From contig JADKHC010000034.1 in NCBI GenBank assembly GCA_016721945.1, positions 1 to 40,365 of the forward strand: a stretch of DNA of 40,365 bases. The letters run 5' to 3'. Position numbers and translations under genes: made by a program. Below are positions 32,423 to 40,235 of this stretch, piece after piece (positions within the stretch are counted from its first letter, which is position 1; every line of letters begins with the position of its first letter). The DNA comes from Verrucomicrobiota bacterium. Its GTDB lineage: Bacteria > Verrucomicrobiota > Verrucomicrobiia > Opitutales > Opitutaceae. The notes under the pieces are model-generated. The model was not told the origin of the DNA. It searched no databases and saw nothing but the letters and a program-made list of their open reading frames with translations.

Positions 32423-33568
32423 ATGACCATCCCGGGTTTCATCGTCAAAAATGCCTTGCGCAACAAACGCCGCGCCGCGCTCTGCGTGCTCAGCGTCGCC
32501 GCCTCGCTCTTCCTCCTCGTTTCACTCCTCGTCGTCCTCAACGAGTTCACCAACCCACCCGAAGACGTCGGCGCCTCTCTCCGCATCGCAGTGCGCAACA
32601 AAGTTTCCCTCGCTACTCCGCTCCCCGTCCGTCAACGACCGCTCATCGCCAAAATCCCCGGCGTCGAAGCCATCACCGCGCTCTCGTTCTTCGGCGGCAA
32701 ATATAAAGGTGAAGAAAACACCATGTTCGCCCAGTTCGCCATGGACCCCGAACAACTCGAACTCGTTTTCGGCGAAGCCAAATTGCCGCGCGAACAACTC
32801 GAAGCCTGGATTGCCAACCGCACTTCCTGCATCATCGGCGTCGACACCGCCAAACGCTACAACGTCAAAATCGGCGACAAATTCCAACTCATCGGCCAGA
32901 TCTACCCAGTAGACCTCGACCTCACTGTCGTCGGTATCTACAAAGGAACTACCGACGACCGAAACGTTTTCTTTCACCAAAAACTCCTCGATGAACTCAC
33001 GGGCGATCTCGGCCAGGTCGGCATGTGGTGGATCAAGGCCCGCTCCCCCGAAGAGGTTCCCGGTGTGATCGACCGTATCAACGCCGCTTTCACCAATACC
33101 TCCGCCGAAGTCCTCGCTGAAACCGAGCGCGCCTTCCAGCTCAGCTTCGTCTCAATGTGGGCCAACATCAAAGTTCTCATCTCCTCCATCTGCTCCGTCG
33201 TCGTCTTCGCGCTCATCCTCGTTTCCGCCAGCACCATGAGCATGGCCATTCGCGAACGCATGCGTGAACTCTCCGTGCTCAAGGCACTCGGCTTCCGCCG
33301 CCACGAACTCTTCGCCTTTATCCTTGCCGAAAGTTTCGGCCTCGCCGCCGTCGGATTTCTTCTCGGTGCCGGTGGCGCGTGGTTGCTCTATTCCTCGGTC
33401 AACGCGCCCACGCTGACCGGCGGCATGTTTCCCACCCTCGACGTCACCCCGCGCATCCTTGCTTTTTCCGCCCTCGTAGCCGCCGTCTTGGGCGTCGTCT
33501 CCAGCCTCGCCCCCGCCCTCGCCGTCACCCGCATGAGCGTCGTCGATGGATTGAAGACCCTGGACTAA
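32423..33568 (+). CDS. FtsX-like ABC permease (first of two)
   Basis: This 381-aa protein has the MacB/LolC layout. One N-terminal helix (about 20-42, ALCVLSVAASLFLLVSLLVVL) is followed by a large periplasmic domain (about 43-250). Three helices close it (about 258-280, 300-325 and 348-372), including SMAIRERMRELSVLKALGF, the cytoplasmic coupling motif of the FtsX family. It forms half of the membrane dimer driven by the ATPase at 31619; the second half is the related permease at 34006. The start ATG at 32423 lies 17 bp after repeat copy A3, with no Shine-Dalgarno sequence. A gene-bearing copy of the repeat (A4) begins 3 bp after its stop, so the operon is interrupted. Confidence 0.9.
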   Translation: MTIPGFIVKNALRNKRRAALCVLSVAASLFLLVSLLVVLNEFTNPPEDVGASLRIAVRNKVSLATPLPVRQRPLIAKIPGVEAITALSFFGGKYKGEENTMFAQFAMDPEQLELVFGEAKLPREQLEAWIANRTSCIIGVDTAKRYNVKIGDKFQLIGQIYPVDLDLTVVGIYKGTTDDRNVFFHQKLLDELTGDLGQVGMWWIKARSPEEVPGVIDRINAAFTNTSAEVLAETERAFQLSFVSMWANIKVLISSICSVVVFALILVSASTMSMAIRERMRELSVLKALGFRRHELFAFILAESFGLAAVGFLLGAGGAWLLYSSVNAPTLTGGMFPTLDVTPRILAFSALVAAVLGVVSSLAPALAVTRMSVVDGLKTLD

Positions 33569-33571
33569 CTT

Positions 33572-33996
33572 GGCCACCGATTAGTGCCGATGAACACAGA
33601 TGAAACAAAAGATCGCTTAACCGAAAAAATTATCGGTTGCGCCTACACTGTGGCGAATACACTCGGCTGCGGTTTTCTCGAAAAAGTTTACGAGAACTCA
33701 TTGGCGCTCGAACTTCGGAAGGGCGGTCTCAGCGTCGAACAACAAAAACCGCTTACAGTGTTTTACTCAGGCACGATAGTCGGCGAGTACTTTGCCGACC
33801 TTTTCGTCGAGCAAAGAATCGTCGTGGAATTGAAAGCTGGGAAGGCGATCGACGACTCTCACGTCAGCCAATGCTTGAACTACCTTAAAGCCTCTCAAAA
33901 CCGCCAAGGTCTTATCATTAACTTCGGCCCATCCCGGGTCGAAGTACGACGGCTAGTCATGGGCTGAATCGGTGCCCATCGGTGTTCATCTGTGGC
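33572..33996 (+). mobile_element. TIR element family A, copy 4, carrying a GxxExxY gene
   Basis: The left end GGCCACCGATTAGTGCCGAT (from 33572) is the imperfect inverted partner of the right end (33967-33996, finishing TTCATCTGTGGC). The 425-bp element contains only one gene, whose ATG (33590) is inside the left TIR and whose stop (33965-33967) touches the right TIR. The ends match those of gene-free copies at 2716, 16029, 32311, 35175 and 36977. It is inserted between two permease genes of one operon. Confidence 0.7.
33590..33967 (+). CDS. GxxExxY protein (PD-(D/E)XK nuclease-like)
   Basis: From the ATG at 33590 this protein is 125 aa, the usual family size. The family motif is present as GFLEKVY (G28, E31, Y34). 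Downstream, GEYFADLFVEQRIVVELKA contains D70, E80 and K82, spaced as in the PD-(D/E)XK nuclease fold to which this family is assigned. Q95 in HVSQCLNYL also fits. Its biochemical function has not been established to my knowledge. The N-terminal residues MNTDE are encoded by the left TIR of the repeat it sits in. The gene separates two permeases and is unrelated to transport. Its framing by TIRs suggests that it mobilises or maintains the repeats; that is an inference. Confidence 0.85.
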   Translation: MNTDETKDRLTEKIIGCAYTVANTLGCGFLEKVYENSLALELRKGGLSVEQQKPLTVFYSGTIVGEYFADLFVEQRIVVELKAGKAIDDSHVSQCLNYLKASQNRQGLIINFGPSRVEVRRLVMG

Positions 33997-34005
33997 GATT
34001 TCAAT

Positions 34006-35169
34006 ATGTTCTCCCTTTTCAAATATCACCTCCGCTCCGTGCTCGTCCGCTGGCGCTCCACCCTCGCCACCATCCTCGGACTCGCCCTCGTCATCGCCGT
34101 CTTCATTTTGGTGCAATCACTCGCTGCGGGCATCGAGAAATCCAGCAGCAACACGGGCGATCCCCGCAATCTCCTCGTCACCCGCCAGGGCGCGCTCGCC
34201 GAAACCACCAGCGTGATCACCCGCGATCAATTCAACATCATCCGCTACCTCCCCGGTGTTGCCCGTGACGCCACGAACCAACCCATCGCCTCGGGCGACG
34301 TACTCATCATCATCAACCTCCCACGCAACAACGGCACGGGCAACGCAAACGTCATGGTGCGCGGCATCGCTCCGACCGGCCGCGCCCTGCGCCCTCAAGC
34401 CTCTTTGGTAGAAGGCCGTTGGTTCGCCCCCGGCAAACGTGAAGCCGTTGCCAGCCGCCGGCTCGCCGGGCGCATGGCCAACCTCCAAGTTGGCCAGACC
34501 TTCAAAACCGGCGGCGTCGAACTCACCGTCGTCGGCATCTTCGATGGACAACGCAGCGCCTTCGACTCCGAACTCTGGATCGACGCCGACGAAGCCCGCA
34601 GCGCCTTCGACCGCCCCGATTACTCCAGCCTGCTCCTACGCCCCGAAAGCGACGAAGCCCTCCTCCAGCTCAAAAAACACCTCGAAGGCGAACGCCGCCT
34701 CAAAGTAAAAGCCGTGCGCGAAGTCGATTACTATAAAGAGCAAACCCGCACCGCTGGCCCAATCAAATGGCTCGGCAACGGCCTTGCCATCGTCATGTCG
34801 ATCGGCGCTCTTTTCGCCGCCATGAACACGCTCTACGCCAGCGTTGGCGCCCGCACTCGCGAAATCGGTACGTTGCGCGTCTTAGGTTTTCGGCGGCGCA
34901 GCATCCTGCTCGGGTTCCTCCTCGAAGGCGCGATGCTTTCCGGCATAGGCGGCATCCTCGGCTGTCTGCTCGCCCTCCCGATGCACGGCTACTCGACCGG
35001 CACACTCGGCTGGGAGACCTTCACCGAAGTCGTCTTCGATTTCCAAATCACTCCGCTGCTTGCCGCCAAAGGCATCGCCTTCGCCATCATCGTCGGCCTG
35101 ATCGGCAGCTTCCTGCCCGCCTTGCGCGCCGCCCGCCTTCCCGTCATTTCTTCACTCAAAGCCGCCTGA
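34006..35169 (+). CDS. FtsX-like ABC permease (second of two)
   Basis: The 387-aa protein (ATG at 34006; in-frame codons further upstream belong to the repeat) has the same topology as its neighbour at 32423. One N-terminal helix (about 19-42, LATILGLALVIAVFILVQSL) is followed by a periplasmic domain. Three C-terminal helices (about 258-280, 302-325 and 350-376) include the coupling loop ARTREIGTLRVLGFRRRSIL. It would pair with that permease as a LolC/LolE-like heterodimer or function as a MacB-like subunit. It starts 10 bp after repeat copy A4 and lacks a Shine-Dalgarno sequence. Repeat copy A5 starts 5 bp after its stop. The last residues (LPVISSLKAA) match the normal family end. Confidence 0.9.
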   Translation: MFSLFKYHLRSVLVRWRSTLATILGLALVIAVFILVQSLAAGIEKSSSNTGDPRNLLVTRQGALAETTSVITRDQFNIIRYLPGVARDATNQPIASGDVLIIINLPRNNGTGNANVMVRGIAPTGRALRPQASLVEGRWFAPGKREAVASRRLAGRMANLQVGQTFKTGGVELTVVGIFDGQRSAFDSELWIDADEARSAFDRPDYSSLLLRPESDEALLQLKKHLEGERRLKVKAVREVDYYKEQTRTAGPIKWLGNGLAIVMSIGALFAAMNTLYASVGARTREIGTLRVLGFRRRSILLGFLLEGAMLSGIGGILGCLLALPMHGYSTGTLGWETFTEVVFDFQITPLLAAKGIAFAIIVGLIGSFLPALRAARLPVISSLKAA

Positions 35170-35174
35170 CAAAG

Positions 35175-35267
35175 AGCCACCGATGAACACAGATCTCCAC
35201 CGATTCGAACCTTTTTCATACTGCCGTTCCAATCCTGATCTGTGTTCATCTGTGTCAATCTGTGGCT
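35175..35267. repeat. TIR element family A, copy 5 (no gene)
   Basis: AGCCACCGATGAACACAGAT (from 35175) faces the inverted end GTCAATCTGTGGCT (to 35267). The 93-bp element lies between the second permease and the adaptor gene and ends 13 bp before the adaptor GTG. It still contains ATGAACACAGAT, the sequence that starts the GxxExxY gene in copy 4. Confidence 0.8.
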
Positions 35268-35280
35268 CCAACTTCCTTTC

Positions 35281-36291
35281 GTGAATCCCTCCAAACTCTC
35301 CCAGTTGCAAATTGATCCGGCGCAGAAACGTCGCCCCAAAGGTTCGGTGAAAGCCATCTTCATCGTCGTGCTGATCGTCATCGGCATCGCCGCGTACTAC
35401 GCCTGGCCCCGCGCCGGTGGCGAACGACGTGTTGTCGGTCAAAAAGCCGATTCCAAACCCGAACTACCCTCAACCGCTACAGCTTCCGCCAAACCAGAAT
35501 CATCGACTCCCGCTGCCGCTGAAACCAAACCTGACGCAACCGCCCCCAGCTCGCCCTTCCTACTCACCGTCTCCGGCTACATCATCAATCGCGAACGCAT
35601 CGAAATCAGTCCGCGCTTCCAGGGTGTTGTAAAATGGATCGGCGTCAAAAAAGGCGATGCCGTTAAAAAGGACCAAGTCGTCGTGCTCCTCGATGACGCC
35701 GAGCAAAAAGCTCGCGTCGCCGAAACCGAAGGCCGCCTCGCCAGCACCCGCGTTGCCCTCGCCCGCGCCGAGCTAAATTACCAACGCATTCACGGTCTTG
35801 CCGAGAACAACGTCATCTCCAAAGAAGCCGACGATGAAGCCCGCCTCGCCGTCGACGCCGCCAAAGCCGTCATCGCCGAAGTCGAAGGCCAGCTCTCTCT
35901 CGCAAAAACTTATCTCGACTGGACCCTCATCCGCTCGCCCATCGACGGCGTCGTGCTCGAAAAACTCGTCGAACCCGGCGAACTCGTCACCCCACAAAGT
36001 TTCGGCGGCACCCGCGGCCCTAGCACCGCCGTTCTGGCCGTAGCCGACCTGCAGGACCTCCAAGTGGAGATCGATGTCAACGAAGCCGACCTCGCCAAAA
36101 TCACGCTCGGCCAGCAGTGCAAGGTCAGCCCCGAGGCGTATCCTGAAAAACATTACGAAGGTGTCGTCGCCGAAATATCGCCCGAGGCCAACCGCCAGAA
36201 AGGCACGCTGCAAATCAAGATCCAGATCAAGCAACCCGACCGCTATCTCACCCCCGAGTTGAGCGCGAAGGTCGAGTTCCTAGCCCAGTAG
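35281..36291 (+). CDS. HlyD/MacA-type membrane fusion (adaptor) protein
   Basis: The protein is 336 aa from the GTG at 35281; an ATG at 35242 lies within repeat A5 and is not credible. It has a single membrane anchor (about 25-43, AIFIVVLIVIGIAAYYAW), a Pro/Ala/Thr-rich linker, and the biotinyl-lipoyl half RFQGVVKWIGVKKGDAVKKD (about 108-127). A coiled-coil hairpin (about 136-195) with LIRSPIDGVVLE is followed by a beta-barrel. Such adaptors bridge the ABC permease to an outer-membrane channel. No TolC-like gene is in the window. It follows the second permease, separated by repeat A5, and precedes a TPR protein gene by 22 bp. The order ATPase, permease, permease, adaptor makes a tripartite exporter very likely. 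Confidence 0.9.
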   Translation: MNPSKLSQLQIDPAQKRRPKGSVKAIFIVVLIVIGIAAYYAWPRAGGERRVVGQKADSKPELPSTATASAKPESSTPAAAETKPDATAPSSPFLLTVSGYIINRERIEISPRFQGVVKWIGVKKGDAVKKDQVVVLLDDAEQKARVAETEGRLASTRVALARAELNYQRIHGLAENNVISKEADDEARLAVDAAKAVIAEVEGQLSLAKTYLDWTLIRSPIDGVVLEKLVEPGELVTPQSFGGTRGPSTAVLAVADLQDLQVEIDVNEADLAKITLGQQCKVSPEAYPEKHYEGVVAEISPEANRQKGTLQIKIQIKQPDRYLTPELSAKVEFLAQ

Positions 36292-36313
36292 CGCACCGCC
36301 CCAAAGCCACCGT

Positions 36314-36790
36314 ATGCAATTGAAGTGGCTCCTTTCGCACGCCCGAGGATACCTCGAACTCGGCATGGTTACAGAAGCCGCGAACGAACTCGAAAGCGTG
36401 CCGGCCTCGGCCGACGGACAGTTCGATGTGCGTGTCTTGCGCGCACTGGTTTCCCAAGAGCAGAAACACTGGGTCCGGCTCGTGCCGCTCGCTGCGGGGC
36501 TAGCCCGCGAAAAGCCGGATGACGCCGGCTGGTGGATCATGTGGGCCTACGCGGTCAGACGCGCCGAGTCACTCGCTGCCGCAGAAAAAATCCTGCTCGA
36601 AGCCGAGACGAACCATCCGAAAGAAGCCACGATCCAGTTTAATCTCGGCTGCTACGCGTGCCAGCGAGGCGACTTGGCAACAGCCCGCGAACGCGTAGAT
36701 CGCGCCATCGCACTCGACAGCCACTTCCGCGAAGTGGCCGTAACCGACCCCGATCTCGCCCCGCTGCGTGAAAGCGAAACGAAACATTGA
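36314..36790 (+). CDS. TPR-repeat protein
   Basis: The 158-aa protein is made of helical pairs of the tetratricopeptide type: ARGYLELGMVTEAANELESV (about 10-29), VRVLRALVSQEQKHWVRLVP (about 39-58), WWIMWAYAVRRAESLAAAEK (about 73-92) and FNLGCYACQRGDLATARERV (about 109-128). TPR arrays bind partner proteins. There is no signal peptide, so it is probably cytoplasmic. It follows the adaptor by 22 bp and may be co-transcribed with the export operon; no specific link is known. The last segment, VAVTDPDLAPLRES, resembles the C-terminal helix seen in many small TPR proteins annotated only as such. Start ATG at 36314; no better alternative. Confidence 0.8.
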   Translation: MQLKWLLSHARGYLELGMVTEAANELESVPASADGQFDVRVLRALVSQEQKHWVRLVPLAAGLAREKPDDAGWWIMWAYAVRRAESLAAAEKILLEAETNHPKEATIQFNLGCYACQRGDLATARERVDRAIALDSHFREVAVTDPDLAPLRESETKH

Positions 36791-36877
36791 ATAAGCCTAA
36801 ATTCCTCAATCAGTTTTAACTACAAAGAAACTAAAGAACCAAAGCTGAGCGTGTAGCTGCTTGATAATCGGGGTTGA

Positions 36878-36934
36878 TGTAGCCGGTCTCGCTGAGGCCG
36901 GTGTTGGGTATTCAGGGTCGCGACCCCGGCTACA
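36878..36934. repeat. Palindrome family D
   Basis: TGTAGCCGG (36878-36886) pairs with CCGGCTACA (36926-36934). A local palindrome GGGTCGCGACCC lies inside at 36915-36926. It sits in the 363-bp gap 36791-37153 between convergent genes, which otherwise holds only repeat copy A6. Confidence 0.5.
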
Positions 36935-36976
36935 CTGGAATCCAATATACAATAAATAAGCCGTATCCAAGCAATG

Positions 36977-37135
36977 GAGCCACCGATGCACACTGATAAA
37001 CACAGATTCCCCGGAGGATTATTTTGACGCAGTGCGAGAAGCGTCCTGTTTAACCAGACAGTGAGCGATCAGATCGCCAAAATCTCGACGTTGTTTCTGC
37101 CCCTATCTGTGCTCATCGGTGTTCATCTGTGGCTC
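36977..37135. repeat. TIR element family A, copy 6 (no gene)
   Basis: GAGCCACCGATGCACACTGA (from 36977) is inverted at the end GTTCATCTGTGGCTC (to 37135). The 159-bp interior resembles copy 2 (16029-16185), including GTGAGCGATCAGATC. It lies between the convergent TPR and oxidoreductase genes. Confidence 0.75.
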
Positions 37136-37153
37136 TTAACTGTATGGTTACGG

Positions 37154-38674
37154 CTAAGCGATATCGACCTGCGGCGGCATCGGCAACGGTTGATCATCCG
37201 TCGGCATCGGCGTGTAATCGGGCTTCTTCAGGCCTTTCACCAGATCGGCGATCACCACAGGCTGGCCGGTAACGAAACAACGATTAGCGGCAATTCCCAC
37301 GAGGCAGGAATACGCGCCGGCGTGCTCGGTGGACGCGCGCAGATATTTATCGGCCGCCGGGTTAGTCCCGAAAATCTCGCTCAGCATCACAGCATCGCCG
37401 CCGCCATGACCACCGCTGCCAGTCCATGGTTTGACCGTGCGCACCGGCCCGCGAAGCGGATAAACCTTGGTGGTAACACCACCCGGTTTGATGCCGCCCT
37501 GCACAGTGTCGGTGCCGTTAACGTAGACATTTTCGACGATCGTGTGCTCGAGGCGTCCCTTCGTGCCGTTGAACGCGATGGTGTAGCCCTCCCATGAGTT
37601 AAACGCGTTGAGCGAATAACTCAGCGTCGCGCCATTGTCGTAGCCCACGATGACGTTCATCGTATCTTCGATGTCGATGTCGGGCCGAAACACGCAACGG
37701 TCCCGGAAATAGCCGTCGTATTTTTCCTGGTCGACATAGAGCTGTTTCAAGCGCGGCGATTTTTCCAGGTCCAGCAGGAAACCGCATTTCGCTTTTTCCG
37801 GACAGGTCAGACAACGCTCGTGGTGGCCCTCCAGCCCCATGCGCTTCGCCATCTCAGGCGTATAAAACTCGCGTTTCCCAACCGCCGTCACCGTGACCGG
37901 AACCGCGCTCAACCACCAATTGACGAGATCGAAATGATGCGTGGCCTTATGCACCATCAGGCCACCGGAGTTTTTTTTCTGACTGTGCCAGCGGCGGAAA
38001 TAATCAGCCCCGTGGAACGTGTTCAGCATCCAGTGGAAATCGACCGAGAGGATGTCGCCGATTTCGCCACTCATAAGGATGTCCTTCACCTGGGTGCGCG
38101 GCGGCGAATAGCGGTAGTTAAAGGTTACGCGACAGCGACGGCCGGTCTTCGCGGTTGTATCCACGATCTTCTGACAGGTCTCGGCCTGCGTCGTCATCGG
38201 TTTCTCGGTGATGACATCGCAGCCCTGTTCCATTGCCCGCACCAGATACTCGTGATGCGTCGCATCAACCGTGGTTACGATGACGGTATCGGGTTTGGTC
38301 TCCGCGAGCATCCGATCGAAGTCCGCCGCGAGGTAACCCGGAGGAACTTTCGCGCCATTCTTAGCGGACAGTTCTTGCGCGACCTGAATGCGCCCGAGGT
38401 TTTTGTCGCAGAGCCCGACAAGCTCAGCGGTGTCCTTAAAATCGTTTTCAATCGCATCCCGATACAACTCGTGACGATGCCCGGTGCCCACGATGACATA
38501 ACGCCGACGACGCGCCGGAGCGGCAGGAGTGGTTAGCGACGCAGGTTCGGCCGACGCTGCGGCATTCACTCCAAGCGCCACCCCGAGGCTCGCGAGCGAC
38601 AAACCCTTAACAAAAGAACGACGCCCGATGGGCGAAGCCGATTGGGTTGCAGAGGAATCTCCAGGAGTAGACAT
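37154..38674 (-). CDS. Gfo/Idh/MocA-family oxidoreductase, Tat-exported
   Basis: This 506-aa protein begins with a twin-arginine signal, RRSFVKG (18-24) followed by the hydrophobic stretch LSLASLGVALGV, and is expected to be folded in the cytoplasm and exported. The Rossmann part has the phosphate-binding VIVGTGHRHEL (60-70), the acidic turn LVGLCDKN and EKPMTTQAETCQKIV (157-171), whose Lys-Pro is the family signature. The C-terminal domain shows GGLMVHKATHHFDLVNWW (237-254) with the expected catalytic His region, and a Cys cluster (CLTCPEKAKC, 288-297) that may bind metal. Relatives oxidise or isomerise sugars with NAD(P). The substrate is not predictable. Secreted members of this family are numerous in Planctomycetes and Verrucomicrobia. 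It appears to be a single-gene unit. Confidence 0.9.
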   Translation of the reverse strand: MSTPGDSSATQSASPIGRRSFVKGLSLASLGVALGVNAAASAEPASLTTPAAPARRRRYVIVGTGHRHELYRDAIENDFKDTAELVGLCDKNLGRIQVAQELSAKNGAKVPPGYLAADFDRMLAETKPDTVIVTTVDATHHEYLVRAMEQGCDVITEKPMTTQAETCQKIVDTTAKTGRRCRVTFNYRYSPPRTQVKDILMSGEIGDILSVDFHWMLNTFHGADYFRRWHSQKKNSGGLMVHKATHHFDLVNWWLSAVPVTVTAVGKREFYTPEMAKRMGLEGHHERCLTCPEKAKCGFLLDLEKSPRLKQLYVDQEKYDGYFRDRCVFRPDIDIEDTMNVIVGYDNGATLSYSLNAFNSWEGYTIAFNGTKGRLEHTIVENVYVNGTDTVQGGIKPGGVTTKVYPLRGPVRTVKPWTGSGGHGGGDAVMLSEIFGTNPAADKYLRASTEHAGAYSCLVGIAANRCFVTGQPVVIADLVKGLKKPDYTPMPTDDQPLPMPPQVDIA

Positions 38675-38877
38675 GGGCAGCAGGGTAAACGAAGCGCGGA
38701 AGCATGATTACGGATAGGTGTCCGCAGGTAACGCAAGCCGTAATATTTTAACGATATTTTTCACGTCCATCGCCCTTCGTATAAGCACTGTCAAACACGA
38801 CGGCGCGGCCCCGGCACAGCTTGACCATAAAGTCGCGAAGCCACCATTGTTGCCCAACCACGACGCCGTCGCACCGG

Positions 38878-40227
38878 ATGCCATCACCCACCGACACTGC
38901 CCCATCACCTGAGTTAACGCCGCGCAAGTTCGCACCCGTACAGCTCATGCTCTACGCGTTGATCGCGCTCGGCTGCGTGCTGCGCATCTACAACGTCATC
39001 GTTCACAATCCGGTCGACCACCTCTGGAGCGACCCACAACGTCACTGGGACCACGCGAGCATGCCGCTGATCCCCTCGCCGATGGCGCTGTTCGATCAAC
39101 CGGTTTTCCAGATCTGGATAAGTGTGGTGCAAAAATTCACGATGGGGCTCGGACCCTTGATCGCGATTTATGCCGGAGCCTTGTCGATTATTACCCCTTG
39201 GTGTTGGTATAGGTTTCTACGCGAAACACTTTCATCCAAGACACTCGCTCTAGCTGGTTGGGCCGTCATCGCCCTACTGCCGTCCTGGATCGGGATCTAC
39301 AGTTACTTCATGACCGAGACGTTGTTTTTGCCCACGCTCGGGCTAAGTCTCTGGATGACGATGCGCGCTAAAAGACGCCGGAGTCTGGAGTCCTTCCTCA
39401 CCATGGTCGCTTGCTGGATCTTTTGTGGACTAACACGTGGTATAGGAATTCCGCTCGCCGGGGTGGCCGCTATCTGGGTTTGGCTCTGGCATCCGCTCAA
39501 ATTGCGTACGGCCCTGTGGTCAGTGCTGATGATCGCAGTCGTGCTGGCCCCCATTTCCTACCGCAACTACCACTTCGTGAAACTCTGGGCGCCGCAAGGG
39601 AACGGCTGGCTTAACAAAATTTACGCGGAATCGGGTGCACGGGAAATCCAGCTGCATTTAACCCGCAACGGCGCCGTTTGGCTCTACGGATTTGGTTCGC
39701 CCTCGATCGACTCCCGGCCGTTCGCCCCTTTTTCGAACTGGACGTCCCGGCGGAGTGGCGTCGTTGAGGTCCACGTCGATTTCAACAATGGCGAGAAAGA
39801 CTGGAAAAACACCTTTAAGAAAACAGCAAAGCACGGCTCCGAACGCTGGCAGCTGCATCTAGAGAACGCTGTCTTTCTGTTTTTCGGGAATTCATGGCCC
39901 GACAATAATCCAGACTACTTCATGGGGTGGCTAGCGAACCACTCCCGCTGGATTTGGGCACCCGTGTTTATAATCATTCTCGCATTTTCGGCTATTCAAG
40001 CAAAGGCCGTTTGCTCACGACCACTGCTTCCATTAGTGATAGCGACCGGTTTGTTCTTTCAAGGATGGATGCTCCTCGTGCCCAATGAAGGCCGCTATCG
40101 CAAACCCTATGAAGGGCTGCTCGTCTGCCAAGTATTGCTACTCATCGACCTGCGACGCCGCACGCCTTCCGCAATCATCACGCCCCCGCCTGAAAGCACA
40201 CCGGATAAACCTGAGTTTGCCGCCTGA
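38878..40227 (+). CDS. Polytopic membrane protein, glycosyltransferase family 39/ArnT-like
   Basis: The 449-aa protein (ATG at 38878) has about ten hydrophobic helices. Two-thirds of the way along the first extracytoplasmic loop after helix 1 it carries DPQRHWDHA, resembling the acidic catalytic loop of GT-C type transferases that use polyprenyl-phosphate sugars. The first helix is VQLMLYALIALGCVLRI. The later part shows ELTARRSGVVEVH-free soluble loops and a final helix before NEGRYRKPYEGLLV, similar to the PMT/ArnT family end. It likely transfers a sugar or lipid-linked group at the outer face of the inner membrane. A GT2-like protein starts 8 bp downstream and could make the lipid-linked donor. 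The divergent neighbour is the oxidoreductase. Class assignment is tentative. Confidence 0.65.
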   Translation: MPSPTDTAPSPELTPRKFAPVQLMLYALIALGCVLRIYNVIVHNPVDHLWSDPQRHWDHASMPLIPSPMALFDQPVFQIWISVVQKFTMGLGPLIAIYAGALSIITPWCWYRFLRETLSSKTLALAGWAVIALLPSWIGIYSYFMTETLFLPTLGLSLWMTMRAKRRRSLESFLTMVACWIFCGLTRGIGIPLAGVAAIWVWLWHPLKLRTALWSVLMIAVVLAPISYRNYHFVKLWAPQGNGWLNKIYAESGAREIQLHLTRNGAVWLYGFGSPSIDSRPFAPFSNWTSRRSGVVEVHVDFNNGEKDWKNTFKKTAKHGSERWQLHLENAVFLFFGNSWPDNNPDYFMGWLANHSRWIWAPVFIIILAFSAIQAKAVCSRPLLPLVIATGLFFQGWMLLVPNEGRYRKPYEGLLVCQVLLLIDLRRRTPSAIITPPPESTPDKPEFAA

Positions 40228-40235
40228 ACCCTGCC

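Noticed and set aside
32311..37135. CRISPR-like array from repeated TIR sequences
   Set aside because: Copies are in both orientations as inverted pairs, irregularly spaced and separated by genes; there are no uniform spacers or cas genes.
37820..38536. 238-aa plus-strand open frame opposite the oxidoreductase
   Set aside because: The minus-strand protein has full family motifs across this region; the plus-strand translation is His/Arg-rich and without motifs.
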